A stretch of DNA of 64,000 nt from Nonomuraea africana. Lineage in GTDB: Bacteria > Actinomycetota > Actinomycetes > Streptosporangiales > Streptosporangiaceae. Within the stretch, counting starts at the first letter, position 1. Every line of letters starts with the position of its first letter. The stretch covers positions 186,001 through 250,000 of the forward strand of contig NZ_JADBEF010000001.1 in NCBI RefSeq assembly GCF_014873535.1. The letters run 5' to 3'. Position numbers and translations under genes: made by a program. This document shows positions 1-9,200 of this stretch, piece after piece. The notes beneath the pieces are model-generated. The model worked only from the letters and a program-made list of their open reading frames with translations, did no database searches and was not told the origin of the DNA.

Positions 1-2
1 AG

Positions 3-233
3 ATCGCTGATCGCGGTGGTGACTGGATCAGGCTCGAGGCCCGCTCCTGGATGCTCACCGGCCATCTCGTCATCCTCGTCGAAGACGAACAGGTGTCGCT
101 GGCCACGGCCGTGCGCTACGACCGGCCGACGGCGGCACGCGTCTGGACACCGCTGTCCGCCATTCACCGGCGGTTGGCGCCGAGCCTGCTGCGCGACGCG
201 TACAAGGCGGTTCGGCAGGCCGGGCCGCGCTGA
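3..233 (+). CDS. C-terminal end of an unrecognised protein (5' end outside window)
   Basis: The reading frame is open from the window edge and stops at 231-233, leaving about 76 residues. They include a hydrophobic stretch around MLTGHLVILVEDE, then a proline/arginine-rich tail. The pattern resembles the end of small DUF2867/SRPBCC-type proteins, but this is only an impression and no function is assigned. Third-position GC is high, as in neighbouring genes, which supports coding. It runs tail to tail with the HAD gene on the other strand. Confidence 0.45.
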   Translation: MADRGGDWIRLEARSWMLTGHLVILVEDEQVSLATAVRYDRPTAARVWTPLSAIHRRLAPSLLRDAYKAVRQAGPR

Positions 234-329
234 TCGTCCCGAGCGGCAGCGCTCGGCGCTCCGTGGTGAGCCCCCGGCTGACCGTCCGCCGGCCGCCGGG
301 CGGCCTGGCGCAGCCGGTGCCGGCGACCG

Positions 330-941
330 TCACCTGGTGGTCGTGGTCAGGCCGAGCGCCGGCCGTACGTCGATGACCCGCATGCCTGCGGCAAGCGCGG
401 CGGCGGCCCCCTCATCGGTGTCCTCGTAGGCCACGCAGCCGACGGGGTCGACCTCCAGCCGCTCGGCGGCGAGCAGGTAGACGTCAGGAGAGGGCTTGCC
501 GTACCGCACGTCGTCGCGGGTGACGACCGCGTCGAACAGCGGGCGCAGACCGGTGGCCCGCAGACTCTCCTCCACCCCCCGCCGCGAGCCGCCCGACGCC
601 ACCGCCAGCGGCACCCGCCCGTGGTGTGCCCTGGCGACGGCCACCACGGGCGCGTGCGGCTCCACGGTTCCGACCAGCCGGCTGTAGGCGTCGAGCGCGG
701 CGGCGCGCACGGCGGCGCGGTCGAACCTCCGCCCTGTCTCCGCCGTCAGCTCGGCCATCAGGGCGTCGGCGGGCAGGCCGGTGCGGGCGCGGTACCACCC
801 GGGGTCGAGTTCGACGTCCCACTCCGCCAGTGCGGTACGCCAGGCGCTCTCGTTGGCAGCGGTCGTGTCGATGAGGGTGCCGTCGCAGTCGAAGATCAGC
901 GCAGCGTACGGCGGGGCGGGATGGAGCGGTGAGTCGAGCAT
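330..941 (-). CDS. HAD-superfamily hydrolase, beta-phosphoglucomutase-like
   Basis: 203 residues, the usual size for a HAD subfamily IA phosphatase or phosphomutase. Motif I is FDCDGTLIDT, with nucleophile Asp18 and acid/base Asp20. Motif II is VASGGS. Motif III/IV comprises the lysine in GKPSPD and the acidic pair in YEDTDEG, so all catalytic elements are present. Such cytosolic enzymes remove or move a phosphate on small sugar phosphates or nucleotides; the substrate cannot be read from sequence. The start has a GGAAG Shine-Dalgarno-like sequence just upstream. No operon partner is visible. Confidence 0.88.
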   Translation of the reverse strand: MLDSPLHPAPPYAALIFDCDGTLIDTTAANESAWRTALAEWDVELDPGWYRARTGLPADALMAELTAETGRRFDRAAVRAAALDAYSRLVGTVEPHAPVVAVARAHHGRVPLAVASGGSRRGVEESLRATGLRPLFDAVVTRDDVRYGKPSPDVYLLAAERLEVDPVGCVAYEDTDEGAAAALAAGMRVIDVRPALGLTTTTR

Positions 942-1035
942 GGGCGTCTTCCGGCAACGGGGGACACAAGGGCCCGCCCCAGCTTACGGCCGAGGATTCC
1001 CGTCCATGTCGCCGTGTATCGGGCAAGATCACCCT

Positions 1036-1406
1036 ATGCGCTTGACTCGCGACCCCCGCACCCTGCTTTTCACCGGGGCCATCGGACTTGCCTCGCTCCT
1101 GACGCTCCTCGAGGCGAGCACTCCCGGCCTCACCTACTGGGCAGTGGCACTGGCGCTGTACTGGCTGGTGCTCGCCATCATCTGGTTCACACGGTTGTTC
1201 GCCCCAGGCGCCGGCAAGCGGGCGTGGGAGCCCTGGATGTTCGTCCCAGCCGTGCTGGTGCTGGGCACCGTGCCGCCGCGATCGCGACGGCACGACAGGC
1301 GCGGCTGCCTGTCAGGACCCAACTCGTGCGCATCTGGCGAATCGCAAGCGTGGCGTTTGCCGGGATCTGTCGTTTTAACGACATGGCAGACAAACGGCAG
1401 GTCTGA
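1036..1406 (+). pseudogene. Small integral membrane protein, probably frameshifted
   Basis: From ATG 1036 (MRLTRDPRTLLF) the frame encodes three hydrophobic segments at about residues 10-27, 34-55 and 64-78. After the third (FVPAVLVLGTV, near 1270) this frame becomes arginine-rich and implausible. The neighbouring frame then carries a more protein-like tail (AAAIATARQARLPVRTQLVR) ending at 1406. A one-base indel near 1270-1285 would join the two. Function is unknown; it resembles short actinobacterial membrane proteins of unknown role. If there is no frameshift, the first frame ends at 1452. Confidence 0.4.
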
Positions 1407-1433
1407 GTGCTGGCGGGCAGGGGCCGCCGGCAC
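1407..1433. repeat. Inverted repeat upstream of peptidase 1
   Basis: GTGCTGGCGG, a 7-nt spacer, then CCGCCGGCAC: 10-bp arms with one mismatch. It lies right after the membrane gene and 45 bp before the peptidase start. It could terminate the upstream gene (there is no T-tract) or be an operator for the peptidase. Confidence 0.4.
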
Positions 1434-1477
1434 CCACTCTCGTGATCACTAGTTGTTGAGCCGAGAGGTTTGCCCCC

Positions 1478-4400
1478 ATGCACTGGTCCGCACATGTGGC
1501 GGCGGTAGGAGTGTCCGCCGCCGCCCTGCTGAGCCCCCCGTTGCCCGCGGCCGCGCCGTCCGCCGCTTCCGGTGTCCACCGCGTCACCTTGATCACCGGT
1601 GACGTGGTGACCGTCAGGGAGGTGGAGCGGGGCAGGCGCGCGGTAGAGGTGAAGCCGGGGCCCGGCCGCGACCGGATGGGCTTCCACACCACCGAGGAGG
1701 ATGGCGAGCTGCGGGTCCTGCCGGCCGACATGGTGCCCTACCTGGCGGCCAAGCGGCTGGATCCGAGCCTGTTCTCCGTCACCGACCTGATCGAGCAGGG
1801 CTACGACGACGCGACGACGGACCGGCTGCCGCTGCTGTTCGTCTACGACGCCACGGCCACCGGGACCGCGGCCGCGCTGGAGCTGGAGAGCGTCAACGGG
1901 CGGGCCGTCTCGGCGGACAAGAAGACGATAGGCCGGCTGTGGAAGTCTCTGGACGAGGAGCGGGCGAGCCTGGCCCAGGGTGTGGCGAAGATCTGGCTCG
2001 ACGCCAAGGTCAAGGTCTCGCTCGATCACAGCGTGCCGCAGGTGGGCGCGCCTGAGGCGTGGCAGGCCGGGTTCGACGGCAAGGGCGTCAAGGTCGCCGT
2101 CCTCGACACAGGAGTGGACGCGGCCCACCGGGATCTCGTGGGCCGGGTGAAGCAGACCAAGGTGTTCACCGGCGACGAGAGCGTGAACGACGCCCACGGG
2201 CACGGCACCCACGTGGCAGCCACCATCGCGGGCGGAGCAGGAAAGAAGGGCGTCGCCCCGGGCGCGGAGCTGATCATCGGCAAGGTGCTCGGCGACGACG
2301 GGTCCGGCACCCTGTCCGGCGTCATCGAGGGCATGGAATGGGCCGCCGCCGAGGGCGCATCGGTGATCAACATGAGCCTCGGCGGTGACGTCACCGATGG
2401 CACCGACCCGCTCAGTGTCGCCGTCGACAATCTCACCGAGCGGACCGGCGCGCTCTTCGTGGTCGCGGCGGGCAACGACGGCGCGGCCTACTCCGTGGGC
2501 AGCCCGGGAGCGGCCACGTCCGCGCTGACCGTCGGCGCCGTGGACGGCAAGGACGCCATCGCGGACTTCTCCAGCAGGGGTCCGCGCCTGGACGACGCGC
2601 CCAAGCCGGACCTCACGGCGCCGGGTGTGGGCATCGTCGCGGCCAGGGCGACGGGCACCGGCATGGGGCAGCCCGTCGACGAGCACTACACGGCCGCGTC
2701 GGGCACCTCCATGGCCACTCCGCACGTGGCGGGGGCCGCCGCGATCCTCAAGCAGCGCCATCCGGAGTGGACGGCGGGGCAGATCAAGGACGCCCTGGTG
2801 GGCTCGGCCAGGACGGTGGCCGGCCAGCAGGTCGACGACGCGGGCGCGGGCCGGCTCGACGTGGCGCGCGCCCTGCGCCAGGGCGTGACCGCCACGGGCG
2901 TGGTCAACCTCGGCAGTCACCAGAAGGGTGAGGGGACGGGCACGGCCGAGGGCGTGATCACCTACACCAACGGCACGGCCGCGCCGGTCACGCTGGAGCT
3001 CTCCAGCACTCTTGAAGGCGCCGCGCTCAGCGCGCGGAACGTCACGGTCGCGGCCGGTGGCACCGCCGAGGTCCAGGTCCGCGTGGACTTGGCCAAGCTG
3101 TCCTTCGGCAGGTACGGCGGGCAGGTCATCGCCACCGCGGGAACGGAGAGCGTGCACACCACGCTGGCACTGACCTGGAAGGGGCCCCAGCACACCGTCC
3201 GTTTCACCGCCGTGGACGCGGCGGGCAGGCCCACCAGCACCGACACCCTGTCGATGTACGGCGCGTCGCAGCAGGACGACGTCTTCACCTGGGTGCCCGA
3301 GCAGGGACTGACCGTGGAGGTCTCCGAGGGCACGTACATGACGCAGGCGATCAACCTGGCGAGTGGCTGGGGCCGCATGCACCCGCGCGACGGGCTCGTC
3401 GTCATTCCGGAGCTCAAGGTCGACCGCGACCTGGAGGTGGTCCTCGACTACCGCAAGACCAGCCCCGTCACCGTCAAGGTGAGCGAGCCGGTGGAGCAGG
3501 TGGGCATCTTCACCTACTTCACCCACCGCGCCTTCGGCTCGCGCAAGATCTCCCAGGGCGTCATGAACTTCGACGTCGTCGAGGGGCTCAACGTCTCCCC
3601 GACGCGGCCGGTCAGCGAGGGCACGTTCGAGTTCGCCTCCCGCTGGCAGCTGGTCGCTCCGAAGATCACCGCGCGAGTGGCGGGTTCCCCGTACCCGATG
3701 GGCTTCCTGGGCGGCTCGCCCGGCGTGGAAGGCCGACACCTCTGGCGGCTCACGGAGGGGGCGGGCAACGCTCGCGGCAAGGTCGCCGTCATGAGCGACC
3801 CGTCCGTGCAGTGGGAAGACGCCGCCGAGGCGGCGGTGAAGGCGGGCGCGGTCGCCGCGATCATCGTGATGACTCCCGACGACGCGCTCGGGCGTGGCTG
3901 GAACCCGGTCAACGTGTCGCTGCCCATCCCGGTCCTGCTGATCGCCAACGATCACGGGCAGCGGCTGCTCGAACGGGTGAGGAAGGGGCACGCCCTGCTG
4001 GACATCAGCGGGACGATGGCGTCGCCGTACCTTTATGACGTCATGCAGGTCTCCGGCGGGCACGTGCCGGACACGATCCTGCACGAGGTGAGCAACCGCA
4101 ACACCGCGCGGGTGGATACGAAATATCAGGACACGGGCGGGTTCGCATGGGCCAAGGAGCAGCGGTTCGGCTGGCGGCCCTGGCAGGCCTACTCCCTGGG
4201 CAACCAGATGGAGACGCAGCGGATCGTGAAGACGCCGTCGCGGCGGGCCGAGTACGTCAGCGCGGACGGCTCCTTCTGGCAGCACATCGTCAACCACCAG
4301 TTCACCTGGGATGACATGAACCGGTTGCAGGACGGGCTGACCGAGCCGCCCCGCACCTACCAGCCCGGTCAGCGGGTCAGCGAGAGCTGGCACGCGCCCG

Positions 4401-4990
4401 TCGTACGGCCGGCCATCCCCGACTGGCTGGCACCCTCCATCCGCACGGGTGACACCCTGGAGATCCGCGTCCCCGAGTTCGTCGACGCCTCCGGCCACGT
4501 CTCTCGCGCGGGGGTCGACAACGACAGCGCCTCGGCCAGGTTCCTGAGGGACGGCACGCTCGTGGAGGAACGCGACGCCGCGTGGGGCGCCTTCCCCGCC
4601 GTGCCGGAGGAGGCCGAGTACCGGCTCGAGCTGTCCACCACGCGCACCTCCGAGGAGTGGACGACGGCGATCGCGACCGAGACGGCCTGGACGTTCAGGT
4701 CGAAGCAGGGCCAGCAGGTGCTGCCGCTGCTGCAGATCGACTACGACGTGCGGCCCGGCCTGCTCGGCTTCGCCGTACGGCACCAGAAGGGCGTGAGCGG
4801 GCTGACCGCCAAGGACCTGCGGCTGGAGCTGTCCTACGACGACGGCGCGACCTGGCGCAGGCAGCCGGTTCTCTCGCTCGGCGACGGTCGCTACAGCGCG
4901 GTCGCCCTGCGTCCGCATCCGTCGCTGCGCGTCACCGCCACCGATTCCGGCGGCAACCAGGTCAGGCAGACGGTGATCAGGGCGTACTGA
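1478..4990 (+). CDS. Secreted S8 family serine peptidase (subtilase), 1170 aa, copy 1
   Basis: A large secreted subtilisin-like protease. The N-terminus has a signal peptide (hydrophobic AAVGVSAAALLSPPLPAAA) followed by a propeptide-like region. The S8 catalytic domain has Asp210 (VAVLDTGVD), His242 (HGHGTHVA), oxyanion Asn333 (AAGNDG) and Ser411 (GTSMATPHVAG), so the triad is complete. Residues about 750-850 look like a protease-associated (PA) domain. The remaining C-terminal half is beta-rich with no recognised family and probably contributes to substrate binding. A GAGAGG ribosome site precedes ATG 1478. The regulator gene at 4994-5956 runs convergently and stops 3 bp away. Copy 2 at 12327 shares the layout and short motifs such as QGYDDA, but seems to lack the PA domain. 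The substrate is unknown. Confidence 0.93.
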   Translation: MHWSAHVAAVGVSAAALLSPPLPAAAPSAASGVHRVTLITGDVVTVREVERGRRAVEVKPGPGRDRMGFHTTEEDGELRVLPADMVPYLAAKRLDPSLFSVTDLIEQGYDDATTDRLPLLFVYDATATGTAAALELESVNGRAVSADKKTIGRLWKSLDEERASLAQGVAKIWLDAKVKVSLDHSVPQVGAPEAWQAGFDGKGVKVAVLDTGVDAAHRDLVGRVKQTKVFTGDESVNDAHGHGTHVAATIAGGAGKKGVAPGAELIIGKVLGDDGSGTLSGVIEGMEWAAAEGASVINMSLGGDVTDGTDPLSVAVDNLTERTGALFVVAAGNDGAAYSVGSPGAATSALTVGAVDGKDAIADFSSRGPRLDDAPKPDLTAPGVGIVAARATGTGMGQPVDEHYTAASGTSMATPHVAGAAAILKQRHPEWTAGQIKDALVGSARTVAGQQVDDAGAGRLDVARALRQGVTATGVVNLGSHQKGEGTGTAEGVITYTNGTAAPVTLELSSTLEGAALSARNVTVAAGGTAEVQVRVDLAKLSFGRYGGQVIATAGTESVHTTLALTWKGPQHTVRFTAVDAAGRPTSTDTLSMYGASQQDDVFTWVPEQGLTVEVSEGTYMTQAINLASGWGRMHPRDGLVVIPELKVDRDLEVVLDYRKTSPVTVKVSEPVEQVGIFTYFTHRAFGSRKISQGVMNFDVVEGLNVSPTRPVSEGTFEFASRWQLVAPKITARVAGSPYPMGFLGGSPGVEGRHLWRLTEGAGNARGKVAVMSDPSVQWEDAAEAAVKAGAVAAIIVMTPDDALGRGWNPVNVSLPIPVLLIANDHGQRLLERVRKGHALLDISGTMASPYLYDVMQVSGGHVPDTILHEVSNRNTARVDTKYQDTGGFAWAKEQRFGWRPWQAYSLGNQMETQRIVKTPSRRAEYVSADGSFWQHIVNHQFTWDDMNRLQDGLTEPPRTYQPGQRVSESWHAPVVRPAIPDWLAPSIRTGDTLEIRVPEFVDASGHVSRAGVDNDSASARFLRDGTLVEERDAAWGAFPAVPEEAEYRLELSTTRTSEEWTTAIATETAWTFRSKQGQQVLPLLQIDYDVRPGLLGFAVRHQKGVSGLTAKDLRLELSYDDGATWRRQPVLSLGDGRYSAVALRPHPSLRVTATDSGGNQVRQTVIRAY

Positions 4991-4993
4991 CCG

Positions 4994-5956
4994 TCACAGC
5001 CAGTTCTCGCGGGCGGCGTGCCAGGCCAGCTGCATTCTGGTCTGGGCGCCGGCCTGCTCCATCAGGTGGGTGATCCGGCGCTGGACGGTCCGCTGCGACA
5101 CCTTCAGCTGCGTGGCGATCGACTTGTCAGGCACGCCCGCCACCAGCAGCGACAGCAGGTAGAGGTGGTCGGAGTCGAGCGGGCTGCCCGGCGTCGTGAG
5201 ACTGATGGGGGTGGCCCGCTCCCAGAGGCTCTCGAACAGTGCCTTGAGCGCGTCGAGCAGGCTGCTCGGCCTGATCAGCGCCGCGGTGAGCTGGGTCAGC
5301 CCGCCGGTGTGCTGGATCAGCGGGAGCACGCCCAGCTCGCCGTCCGCGATGATCATCCGTACCGGCAGGGTGGGCAGGGCACGCGCCTGCTCACCCAGCT
5401 CGATCCCGTCGGCGAGGTTGACCAGCATGCCCGGCTCCTCCAGCAGGGCGCGCTCGTACAGGACGCGGTAGCCCACCCCGCGTCGCAGCGCGGCCAGCTC
5501 CTCGGTGTTCTCCTGCGAGGTCATCGCCACGTGCCCGGCCCGGCAGAGGCTGACGACCTCATGGCGGGCGTTGTCCTGCAGCAGGCGCAACTGCTCGCGC
5601 AGCGCCGTCCTGCTGGTGATCACCTCGATCAGCCGGGCGGCCTCGCGGCGCCGCGAATGGGCAAGATACTCCGCTGTGAGCTGCTCCACGGCCTGCCTGG
5701 CCCGGTCCACCTCCTCCTGCCGCCGGTGCAGCCGGGCCGCGAGCGCCACGTCGGGCGCGACGGCGGCGAACCTGTCGGGCTCTCCTGGTACGGCTCGTGC
5801 CAGACCCTTGGCGAGCAGGGAGCCGAGCGCCCGCCGTGCCGCCTCGCTGTCGACGCCGAGCTCTTCTGCCAGCTCGGCGGGCTCGACCCCGGCGGTTCTG
5901 ACCAGGAGCCGGTAGGCGGCCTCCTCCTCGGCGCTCAGCCCTGCGGCGCTCAGCAC
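4994..5956 (-). CDS. HTH regulator with C-terminal LuxR-type domain, paired with S8 peptidase 1
   Basis: 320 residues. The N-terminus (about 5-70) looks like a winged helix of the TrmB/MarR kind (LSAEEEAAYRLLVRTAG). A helical linker of about 80-125 and a middle domain containing RRGVGYRVLYERALL follow. The C-terminus (about 262-320) is a LuxR-type HTH with DKSIATQLKVSQRTVQRR. It is a clear paralogue of 15639-16628, which also sits beside an S8 peptidase. The GTG start overlaps the upstream small gene by 7 nt (GTGCTGA), suggesting translational coupling. It runs tail to tail with peptidase 1, which it probably regulates. That role is inferred from the repeated pairing only. Confidence 0.85.
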   Translation of the reverse strand: MLSAAGLSAEEEAAYRLLVRTAGVEPAELAEELGVDSEAARRALGSLLAKGLARAVPGEPDRFAAVAPDVALAARLHRRQEEVDRARQAVEQLTAEYLAHSRRREAARLIEVITSRTALREQLRLLQDNARHEVVSLCRAGHVAMTSQENTEELAALRRGVGYRVLYERALLEEPGMLVNLADGIELGEQARALPTLPVRMIIADGELGVLPLIQHTGGLTQLTAALIRPSSLLDALKALFESLWERATPISLTTPGSPLDSDHLYLLSLLVAGVPDKSIATQLKVSQRTVQRRITHLMEQAGAQTRMQLAWHAARENWL

Positions 5957-6270
5957 GTCATTCGGGAGATCCGGTCGAGGATCTCCGAGTCGAGTCGCCC
6001 GTGGTTCTCGCCGCCCTGGCCGGACGGCACGCAGTCGCCGACCGGCACCCTGGCCTCGTGCTCCAACTGCTCGGCCACGCCCGGCCGCCGAGGTCCGGCC
6101 AGGCTCCGCTCCTCGAATCGCCGGGAGTCGCTGTCGGGCGGCATCGGGACGGGCAGGTCCGGGCGGTCCATGTCGGCGACCCAGTCGGGAACCACGTCCG
6201 GGCCTACATCAGCCCACGTCACACCGTCACGTGGTGCTGTGAGGTCATTTACCCGGAATGCGTAATTCAC
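5950..6270 (-). CDS. Small hydrophilic protein of unknown function in the regulator operon
   Basis: A 106-residue frame starting at GTG 6270 (MNYAFRVNDL) and ending with a cysteine just before its stop. It is rich in Pro, Asp and Arg, with no membrane segment and no family I recognise. Three observations support a real gene. Third-position GC is very high after the first 20 or so codons. Its stop overlaps the regulator start by 7 nt. Its start overlaps the end of the SARP gene by 26 nt and lies 7 nt from a TACAAT box, as expected for a leaderless message. The first codons are AT-richer than the rest. It might instead be a chance frame. Confidence 0.45.
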   Translation of the reverse strand: MNYAFRVNDLTAPRDGVTWADVGPDVVPDWVADMDRPDLPVPMPPDSDSRRFEERSLAGPRRPGVAEQLEHEARVPVGDCVPSGQGGENHGRLDSEILDRISRMTC

Positions 6271-9200
6271 CTGGCCATTGTAGGGAGGCCGTCGCCGGTC
6301 CAGAGGGCGGCGATGGCGCTACCGCACTGCACTTCGGTGGACACCTGGCGCTGAAGGCCGGTGCCGTCGCCGTGTCGTTGTCGGCCAGCGCGCCAGGCCG
6401 AGCGAGTCCTACGAGAACGTCACGCATGTACATGAGGGCGGCGCGGTCGTCGATGTGGCGCACGGATGCCGGTGCCGGATCTGAGCTGTGTCGGACGCTG
6501 GCAGCGATCTTGTCGGCGGCTTCGGTGACGAGAGTCCGGGCGGCCAGGGCGCCGAAGTCGTTGGCCGCCTCAAGATATCCGAGCATGCGGGCCGCCTCGG
6601 CGATCCGGTCGATCGCGGCCATCATGTTGATGAATTCGATGCAGATGACGCTGGCGGCGATCACGTTGTCGGTCTCGATCAGATCGTCGATGTGCGACCG
6701 GAGGAGTTGGAAGGCTCGCAGCCGGTCGCCTCGCCGGAACGCGGACCGGGCTTCGGTGGTCTTGTTGGCCGACAGTGCGCCCGCGGGGACGTCGACGCGG
6801 GCCGCCTCGTCGAAATACCGATCGGCCTCGTCGTGCCGGCCCTGGAACGAGGCGGAGTAGCCGAGGGTCTGCAGCGCCCAGTGCAGGAGGGTCGGCGGGC
6901 CGTGGAGCCGATACCGATCCGCCAGGGCCGAGACCGACGTATCGACCTGCTCGAAACGCCCGATGCCCAGCAACGTCCCCGCCGACGTCATGTCGAGGAA
7001 CGCCGCCAGATACTGCTCATCCTGGCGGCGTAGATCGGCCATGGCCTCCGGCAGGTACCGCCGCAGGGCCTCGCCGTCGCCGGCTGCATACGCGTGCGCA
7101 TAGCGGCTCAGCGGCCGGCCCGGTTCGCCGCACCGGTCCGCCACGTCACGGTAGCCCGCGGGGTTGGCGTTCTGGGTGTAGCGCTCGGCGACCCAGACGA
7201 GCCAGAAGGCCCGCAGGTCCTGATCCGCCGCCGACGTCGAGGCCAGGATGTGCTCGGCCCAGCCGCCGATTTCCTGCCGCCCCCGCAGGGGGAGTTCCGT
7301 GACGACCGGCCGGACCAGCGCGTCGGCCAGCCGCGGGTCTCCGGCCGCACACGCCCACGTGACGGCCGCACGCAGATTCGCCCAGAGGTCACCGAGGCGA
7401 GCGACGCCCTCGATCTCGGCCGGACCCGTGAGCAGGCGGTGGATGTGGGTGACTTCGCGCAGACACCAACGCGCGTGGCGTCCGGCGGCCAGGTCGGTGT
7501 GCCCATGCTCACGCAGGTGTTCGGCGGCGAACTGGCGCATGGTCTCCAGCAGCCGGAAACGCCGGCCCGACGGGCCGAAGGCGACGGTGACCATCGACCG
7601 CTCGACCAGGTCGCCCAGAAGGTCGTCGACGTCCTGCTCGTCGGCGACGGCCTCCGCCGCGCTGAGGTCGAACGGTGCGGTGAAGACGGACAGGCGTTGG
7701 AACAGTGTCTGCTCGGCGGGCGTGAGCAGGTCGTAGGACCATTGGATGGCGGCCCGCAGCGTGCGGTGCCGTGCGGCGCCGGTCCGGCGGCCACCGGTCA
7801 CCCGGAGACGATCGTCGAGCCGGGCGACGAGGTCGACCGGCCGGTGGCTGATCGTCCGAGCGGCGGCCAACTCGATGGCCAGCGGTATGCCATCGAGCCG
7901 CCGGCAGATCTCCTCGACGTGGCGATGATGCGCACGCGCATCGTAGGTCCGGTCGGCGGCGAGCGCGCGGGCATGGAACAGCTCGGCGCCGGCGGCCGGA
8001 TCCAGTGGTTCCACGACCAGCACCTGTTCGCCTGCGACGGCGAGACGTTCCCGTGCGGTGGCCAGCACGCGCACCTGCGGGCAGCCCGCCACGATGGCCT
8101 GTACGAGCTCGGCCGCGCCGTCAAGGACGTGTTCGCAGTTGTCGATGATCAACAATGCCCGGCGTGACCGCAGGACCGCGACGATCGATTGGGTCAGCGT
8201 GTGTCCCGGACGCTGCGCGACTCCCAGCACGTCGGCAACCGCGCGGGGCACGTCGGCCGGCGATGTGATCTCCGCCAGCTCGATCAGCCACCCGTCCCAC
8301 CCGTGACCGGCTGCCGCCGTGCGGGCCGCCGCCAGCGCGAGCCGGGACTTGCCGATCCCTCCCGGTCCCACCAAGGTCACGACCGGGGACCGCACGAGCG
8401 CGTCGGCGGCGGCCCGCAGGTCCCCGTCGCGGCCGATGAGGCGGCCGACGCGAAGGGGAAGGTAACCCCGCCGGATCCCGGTCAGCCGTATCGGTGCGTA
8501 CTCGCCCTCGCCGATCTGGACGATGCGCTGGTCGCCCGGAACGCCGTCCAGGCGGAAGCATCCGAGATCGTGCAGGTCGCTTCGTTCCAGCAGGCCGGCC
8601 GTCGCCCCGGACGCCAGGGTCTGTCCACCATGGCCGGCGGCAGCGATCCGCGCGGCCAGATCCACCGTGGCGCCGACGTACCCCGTGGCCGCTTCCTCGA
8701 GCTCCGCGGACTCGCCGGTGTGCAGGCCGATCCGCACGCCTGGCTCGGCGCCGTCCGGCCGGCGCTCGCCGGCAGCCGCCCGCTGCAGCCGTACCGCCCA
8801 CGCGGCGGCGTCATCGGCTCGGTGGAAGGCCACCGCGACGGACTCGGCGCCGGCAGCGAAGACGTAGCCACCGTGCCGGTCCGCCGCCGCCCGGACGAGA
8901 TGGTCCAGGTGGGCCATCGCCGAGCCGGTCGCCGGGTGGACAATCTGCGCGACGCCGAAGGTCACCGTCCCGCTCGGACGGCGTGGCGGCGCGTGCTCCG
9001 GTACGGCACGCCCGCGCAGCCGCTCGTCGTGGCCGAGGATGCGCGACTCCAGCTCGCGCAACGTCGGCCCAGGTTCGACACCGAGCTCGGTGACGAGATG
9101 GTGCCGGGCCCGCCGGAAGGCCGCGAGGGCGTCGGCCTGGCGGCCCACCTGGTACAGAGCCGTCATCAGCAGGGCACAGAAACCTTCGCGGAGGGGATAA

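Noticed and set aside
1187..4918. A 1243-codon open frame antisense to peptidase 1
   Set aside because: Arginine/glycine/valine-rich shadow of a high-GC gene; the sense strand has signal peptide, catalytic triad and ribosome site.
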